Positions 6,155-9,656 of a DNA stretch of 9,656 nucleotides are shown here, in pieces. A program made the translations under genes and the position numbers. Origin of the DNA: Alphaproteobacteria bacterium (GTDB lineage: Bacteria; Pseudomonadota; Alphaproteobacteria; RF32; CAG-239); NCBI GenBank assembly GCA_017958895.1, contig JAGDBT010000147.1:1-9656 (forward strand), given 5' to 3'. The notes below the pieces were generated by a model. It ran no database searches. It was not told the DNA's origin and saw only the letters and a program-made list of their open reading frames with translations. The stretch's first letter is position 1. Each line of letters starts with the position of its first letter.

Positions 6155-9100
6155 TTAAAACACGCTGTAAACCGGACAATAAGGCGGTCTGAGTTGTTCT
6201 CTCTGTCTTTCAAATTCTTCATCGCCTTCTTTACCGTATTTATCTTCTACACTGCTGTTGGCATTTTGAGTTTTTATCTTTTCCGACAGTTCATTAAGAT
6301 CTTCATCTCCGCTGATATGTACGACTTCATCAGCATCAGTTATCATAACTTCCAAAGTGTGCGTAATTTGCTCGAATTTATTTTTAATGCTTTCCGTTTT
6401 ACCGTTAACATTATCCAATTCGGAAATTACTTTTTGCATGGCCTCTTCTTTTTTATTATCCAAAACTCTTTCGGCAGCAGCATAATCATCATTGTTAAGC
6501 AAATTAAAATCTTCTCTGATATCAAATCCGGTCCCCACAAACACACTCCGCAAATCATCTTTAATGGTTTCAATTTGCAAATCCACCTTTGCCACAGAAT
6601 CTTTGGCAGTAACCACCAAATCTTTCATATCAAAATAACTGCCGAACACATCGTTTGATAAAAAGGCTCTTCTGCTCATATATAATAAGGCATCATCTCT
6701 GGCATTTTTGCCGATTTCTTTGGTGTTATCCTGAATGTAAACCATCTTTTGCAAATCATAGTTAAAGGTCAAATCGTGTCTTACGGAACTTTCATCAATT
6801 TCAATATCTTTATCCGATACCATTGATGCTCCATGATAGCCGTACTTACTTATTGCCTCGGCTCTGAGCTTTGATATCGCTTCCGTTCTAAGCTTTATGA
6901 GTGCCTCTTTGTTCGGCACATAGGCCAAAATCGTGCCGAGCTCACTGTTGGCATTATAACCTTTACCGAAACGGCTGTCGCCCACTTCATAATCAGCAGG
7001 CCATTCATCGGCATTTCCCATATATTCGGTTCCCGGACTGCCCCCGGCTTCCAAATCAATTGCCGCACTCGGCATATCAGGCATCAATCTGTTATTGAAC
7101 TGCAATTCGATGTTTGCACATTGTCTCAAGCTCGAATCGCCGGTGTTTCTGACTACATAAAGATATTTATCACTGCCTTTTCTCGCCGGAGCAACTTCAT
7201 ATGACTTATAATTATGAACTATTCGGCAAGGATAAATTCCCGATCCCAAGAAACCCGTACTGCCTTTATCTCCCAACAATCTGGTCAAATCGAATTCTTT
7301 TTCTTCAAATGCGTGACGTTTTAAGATGTAACGCCAAATTTCCGGTATATCCAACCCGCTGTTCAAGAAACTGTATCTTGAAATCAATAAAGCATCATTG
7401 GAAGCCAGGTTGTCACGCATATAATATTTATCTATGCTGTTATAATCTACCACATCAAAGTGTAAAACTTCTCGTAACGGCGCAGACGCAAAGTCAATTG
7501 CTTCTTTTGGCATGCTCAAATCCCTCTTTTGCGGCAACAAACCGACAAAATATTTTTCATCCGGTGTTGTGCAAAAATCATCTTTGCAAAGAGTTTTAAA
7601 CACTCCGGCCAAAGGCTCAACAAAAATTTCGGCACTTCCGGCACTCAAGGCTTCAAGCTCGGCAATCACTTCACAGCCGTCCGCAATCAAATCTGCTGCC
7701 GTTATATTGGTCAACCGGTCAACCATTCTTTTGTGAATCGGGTGAATTGTATCCTTAGCCCTCACGGAATTATAAATCTGCTCATCTCCGCTTTCTCTAT
7801 AACTCTTTATCTCATTTATGGCTATATCAACCTGTTTAACTCCGTAATCTTGAATGCACCTCATCAACCTTCCGGCATATTGCACCGGCACAATTGCCCC
7901 CATCGCCTCATTTATAATACCGGTCGGCACCGAGTTTTTATATTCGGCCACAAAGTTATCCGATGCCACACGAGCCTCATATTCCGCATCACTGCTACGT
8001 TTTACAAAATTCTTTCTTTCTTCTTCCAACGCATTATTAAGTCCGTCGAGTTCTTTCTTTTCATCCTTAATTTTTTGTTCCAAAACGCTCGGATCACCCA
8101 ATTTACGCAATTCGGCCAACGCTTCCTGCTCTTTTTGTTTGTTCTCGTTTTTTGAATCTGAAAAATTCTTATTTGATCCGCTGTTAAGGTTTACAACTCT
8201 GTCAAAAAAGGCGTAGAGAGCCTTACTCAAATCCAATCCTTCGCTTGACTTAGGACCTTCATCCTGAGCATTTTTCACAATTTCCTTCAGTTCGTTATAT
8301 CTTTTATTAAGTGCATCCAAATCTCTGCCGTCTTTATCCAACAAAGCATACAGTTCGTCTTTTCGATTTTGAATGCTTTTCATAATTCCTTTATGTTCCG
8401 ACAACAGATTTTCAAACTTTTTATTTTCATTATAAATAAGTTCACTTATTTTTTTCTCCGGTGTATCAAACTCGGATAAGCTCTTTCCAAGGTTGCCGAT
8501 AGAATCTTCATTTTCAGCACGTTTGTCTTCTCTTTGCTTATACAGCTTTTTGATTTTTGAATTAACCGAGCTTATGGAATCTGAAAGTTCTGCTCTTTCC
8601 TCTTCATCTTCACTTGCATTATATCTCTTCTTCAGTCTTTGCAATCTGTTTTCATTGTCTGTTATATCTTCCGCATAATATGGGAATATGGCATTAATCG
8701 CCGAAGATAATCCGGCCAACACATCGGTTACCGGTAAATCGCCGACATAATCTCTTATATTTGCGTACTTTCCGTCGATATATTGGTCATAAAACTCTTT
8801 CTGGTCGTGCCATAATGCCGGTTTTTCAGAAAAATTGCCTACCCGTTTACCGGTTTTCGCATCCGTATAGGTTATATTGAATACATCTTCACCCTTTATA
8901 CCTGCGTTAACGGCCATTTTGACGATTTCCGACCCCAAAACCCAGTTCATCAAATCGTTCTTTCGAGCCTCGGCCTTGGTTTCATCGGCACTTTTCTGAT
9001 CCAAAGCCAACTGGTCTGCCGTAGCCGATGAATCGCTTTTGCTGTTTTTCTTCGTATTACTTATCGAATCGTCTATTGCACCGAAATCATCGCCATCATC

Positions 9101-9637
9101 CGTATCCAACGGAGTAACATATACTCCCTCGCCCTTATTTTCGGAAACACCGTTGCCATCCTCGGCAATATATGTTTCATTTTCGGAAATGGCATCTTCT
9201 TCTTTTGCCTGTTCGGAAAAATCCTTCAAATAACTCATAAAGCCATATTCAAAATCCTCTTCATCGGCACTTTGAACATAGATTTTTTCTTGCGGCCAAT
9301 ATTCTTTTCCGCCGCGCTTTATTGAGCCGAAGCCCGATTCATTACTCTTATAAAAATTACTTTCATTCAAGCTGATGGTATATGAATCATCACTCGGCAA
9401 CACCTCCAACTTTCCGGCTTCGTCGCTTACATAATAGTTCGGCACATCATACAGATATTTTGACGGTGATACATCAGAAACATACTTAGTCGGTGTATAA
9501 TGGCAAGCTATCAGATTTTGTGAAACATCAAATTCTCTACACTGCGGACCATACATCTGCTTTATACTCATTCCGCCGGCCGCACAATTTTTAGCTATAT
9601 TCAAATAATCAAGCGTTTTTTGATAATATTCCCTCAT
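6155..9637 (-). CDS. Large acidic coiled-coil protein of unknown function at the head of the T4SS genes; N-terminus possibly outside window
   Basis: From ATG 9637 the frame has 1160 codons. The frame stays open through the six further codons to the right edge, there is no ribosome binding site before the ATG, and no signal peptide or membrane segment is visible, so the true start may lie upstream. Seen in order: Tyr- and Cys-containing N-terminal part (Cys18, 33, 45); acidic low-complexity region (about 122-215); long predicted coiled coils (about 323-460 and 495-562); a mixed globular region with Cys594, 655, 684, 689, 804 and 840; a short internal duplication KLRTEAIS-KLRAEAIS (915-930); further helical segments (1010-1125); and a Pro/Cys ending PPYCPVY. 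Ten cysteines suggest an oxidising compartment. In virB operons this place belongs to virB6, and Rickettsiales VirB6 proteins carry very long hydrophilic extensions, so this could be such an extension. No family is recognised. Confidence 0.8.
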   Translation of the reverse strand: MREYYQKTLDYLNIAKNCAAGGMSIKQMYGPQCREFDVSQNLIACHYTPTKYVSDVSPSKYLYDVPNYYVSDEAGKLEVLPSDDSYTISLNESNFYKSNESGFGSIKRGGKEYWPQEKIYVQSADEEDFEYGFMSYLKDFSEQAKEEDAISENETYIAEDGNGVSENKGEGVYVTPLDTDDGDDFGAIDDSISNTKKNSKSDSSATADQLALDQKSADETKAEARKNDLMNWVLGSEIVKMAVNAGIKGEDVFNITYTDAKTGKRVGNFSEKPALWHDQKEFYDQYIDGKYANIRDYVGDLPVTDVLAGLSSAINAIFPYYAEDITDNENRLQRLKKRYNASEDEEERAELSDSISSVNSKIKKLYKQREDKRAENEDSIGNLGKSLSEFDTPEKKISELIYNENKKFENLLSEHKGIMKSIQNRKDELYALLDKDGRDLDALNKRYNELKEIVKNAQDEGPKSSEGLDLSKALYAFFDRVVNLNSGSNKNFSDSKNENKQKEQEALAELRKLGDPSVLEQKIKDEKKELDGLNNALEEERKNFVKRSSDAEYEARVASDNFVAEYKNSVPTGIINEAMGAIVPVQYAGRLMRCIQDYGVKQVDIAINEIKSYRESGDEQIYNSVRAKDTIHPIHKRMVDRLTNITAADLIADGCEVIAELEALSAGSAEIFVEPLAGVFKTLCKDDFCTTPDEKYFVGLLPQKRDLSMPKEAIDFASAPLREVLHFDVVDYNSIDKYYMRDNLASNDALLISRYSFLNSGLDIPEIWRYILKRHAFEEKEFDLTRLLGDKGSTGFLGSGIYPCRIVHNYKSYEVAPARKGSDKYLYVVRNTGDSSLRQCANIELQFNNRLMPDMPSAAIDLEAGGSPGTEYMGNADEWPADYEVGDSRFGKGYNANSELGTILAYVPNKEALIKLRTEAISKLRAEAISKYGYHGASMVSDKDIEIDESSVRHDLTFNYDLQKMVYIQDNTKEIGKNARDDALLYMSRRAFLSNDVFGSYFDMKDLVVTAKDSVAKVDLQIETIKDDLRSVFVGTGFDIREDFNLLNNDDYAAAERVLDNKKEEAMQKVISELDNVNGKTESIKNKFEQITHTLEVMITDADEVVHISGDEDLNELSEKIKTQNANSSVEDKYGKEGDEEFERQREQLRPPYCPVYSVF
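6848..6895 (-). repeat. 24-bp in-frame tandem duplication in the large protein gene
   Basis: Two adjacent 24-bp units (6872-6895 and 6848-6871) encode KLRTEAIS and KLRAEAIS. The DNA copies differ at several third positions, so the duplication is old and kept at the protein level. Confidence 0.75.
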
Positions 9638-9656
9638 TGTCTTTTGACTTTCAAAC

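Noticed and set aside
6086..8216. Plus-strand ORFs of 65 to 208 codons opposite the large protein, some hydrophobic and Phe-rich
   Set aside because: They are antisense to an acidic Glu/Asp/Lys-rich gene, which gives Phe/Ser/Leu-rich shadows. None has a ribosome site or a domain.

Overview
All recognisable genes lie on the minus strand, read from the right edge to the left. They form part of a VirB-type (P-type) type IV secretion system (T4SS) operon. In transcription order: a very large unrecognised acidic protein (9637 to 6155, possibly starting outside the window); a VirB8-family protein (6135 to 5383); a 62-residue lipoprotein in the place of virB7 (5244 to 5056); a second VirB8-family protein (5038 to 4286); a VirB9-family protein carrying a C-terminal SPOR domain (4272 to 2659); and the first 885 codons of a VirB10-position protein that runs off the left edge (2655 to <1). 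The part lipoprotein-virB8-virB9-virB10 reproduces the classical virB7-virB8-virB9-virB10 order.

The base composition is AT-rich. The duplicated virB8, the extended T4SS subunits and an alphaproteobacterial-looking SPOR domain suggest a low-GC alphaproteobacterium (a Rickettsiales-like or uncultured host-associated lineage). This placement is inference, because no rRNA or housekeeping gene is present.

The genes should build the trans-envelope channel. VirB8 proteins are inner-membrane assembly factors with a periplasmic NTF2-like domain. The lipoprotein and VirB9 would form the outer-membrane cap, and VirB10 would link the inner membrane to that cap. The unusual parts are envelope-adaptation modules: a peptidoglycan-binding SPOR domain on VirB9, and on VirB10 an Ig-like (HYDIN/ASH-type) domain followed by about 39 short GNVIG-type repeats. 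Within these, six copies of a 159-bp (53-residue) higher-order unit lie in tandem. The last known relative of this idea is the repeat-bearing VirB10 homologue CagY of Helicobacter pylori; DotG of Legionella is another VirB10-like protein with repeats.

Spacing is tight (3 to 19 nt) between most genes, consistent with one operon. The exception is 5245-5382, which holds a clear TATAAT, three 10-bp-phased AT-rich units and a doubtful 30-codon ORF. It may be an internal promoter for the virB7-like/virB8/virB9/virB10 part. No tRNA, rRNA, CRISPR, insertion sequence or convincing terminator was seen. The plus strand contains only shadow ORFs.
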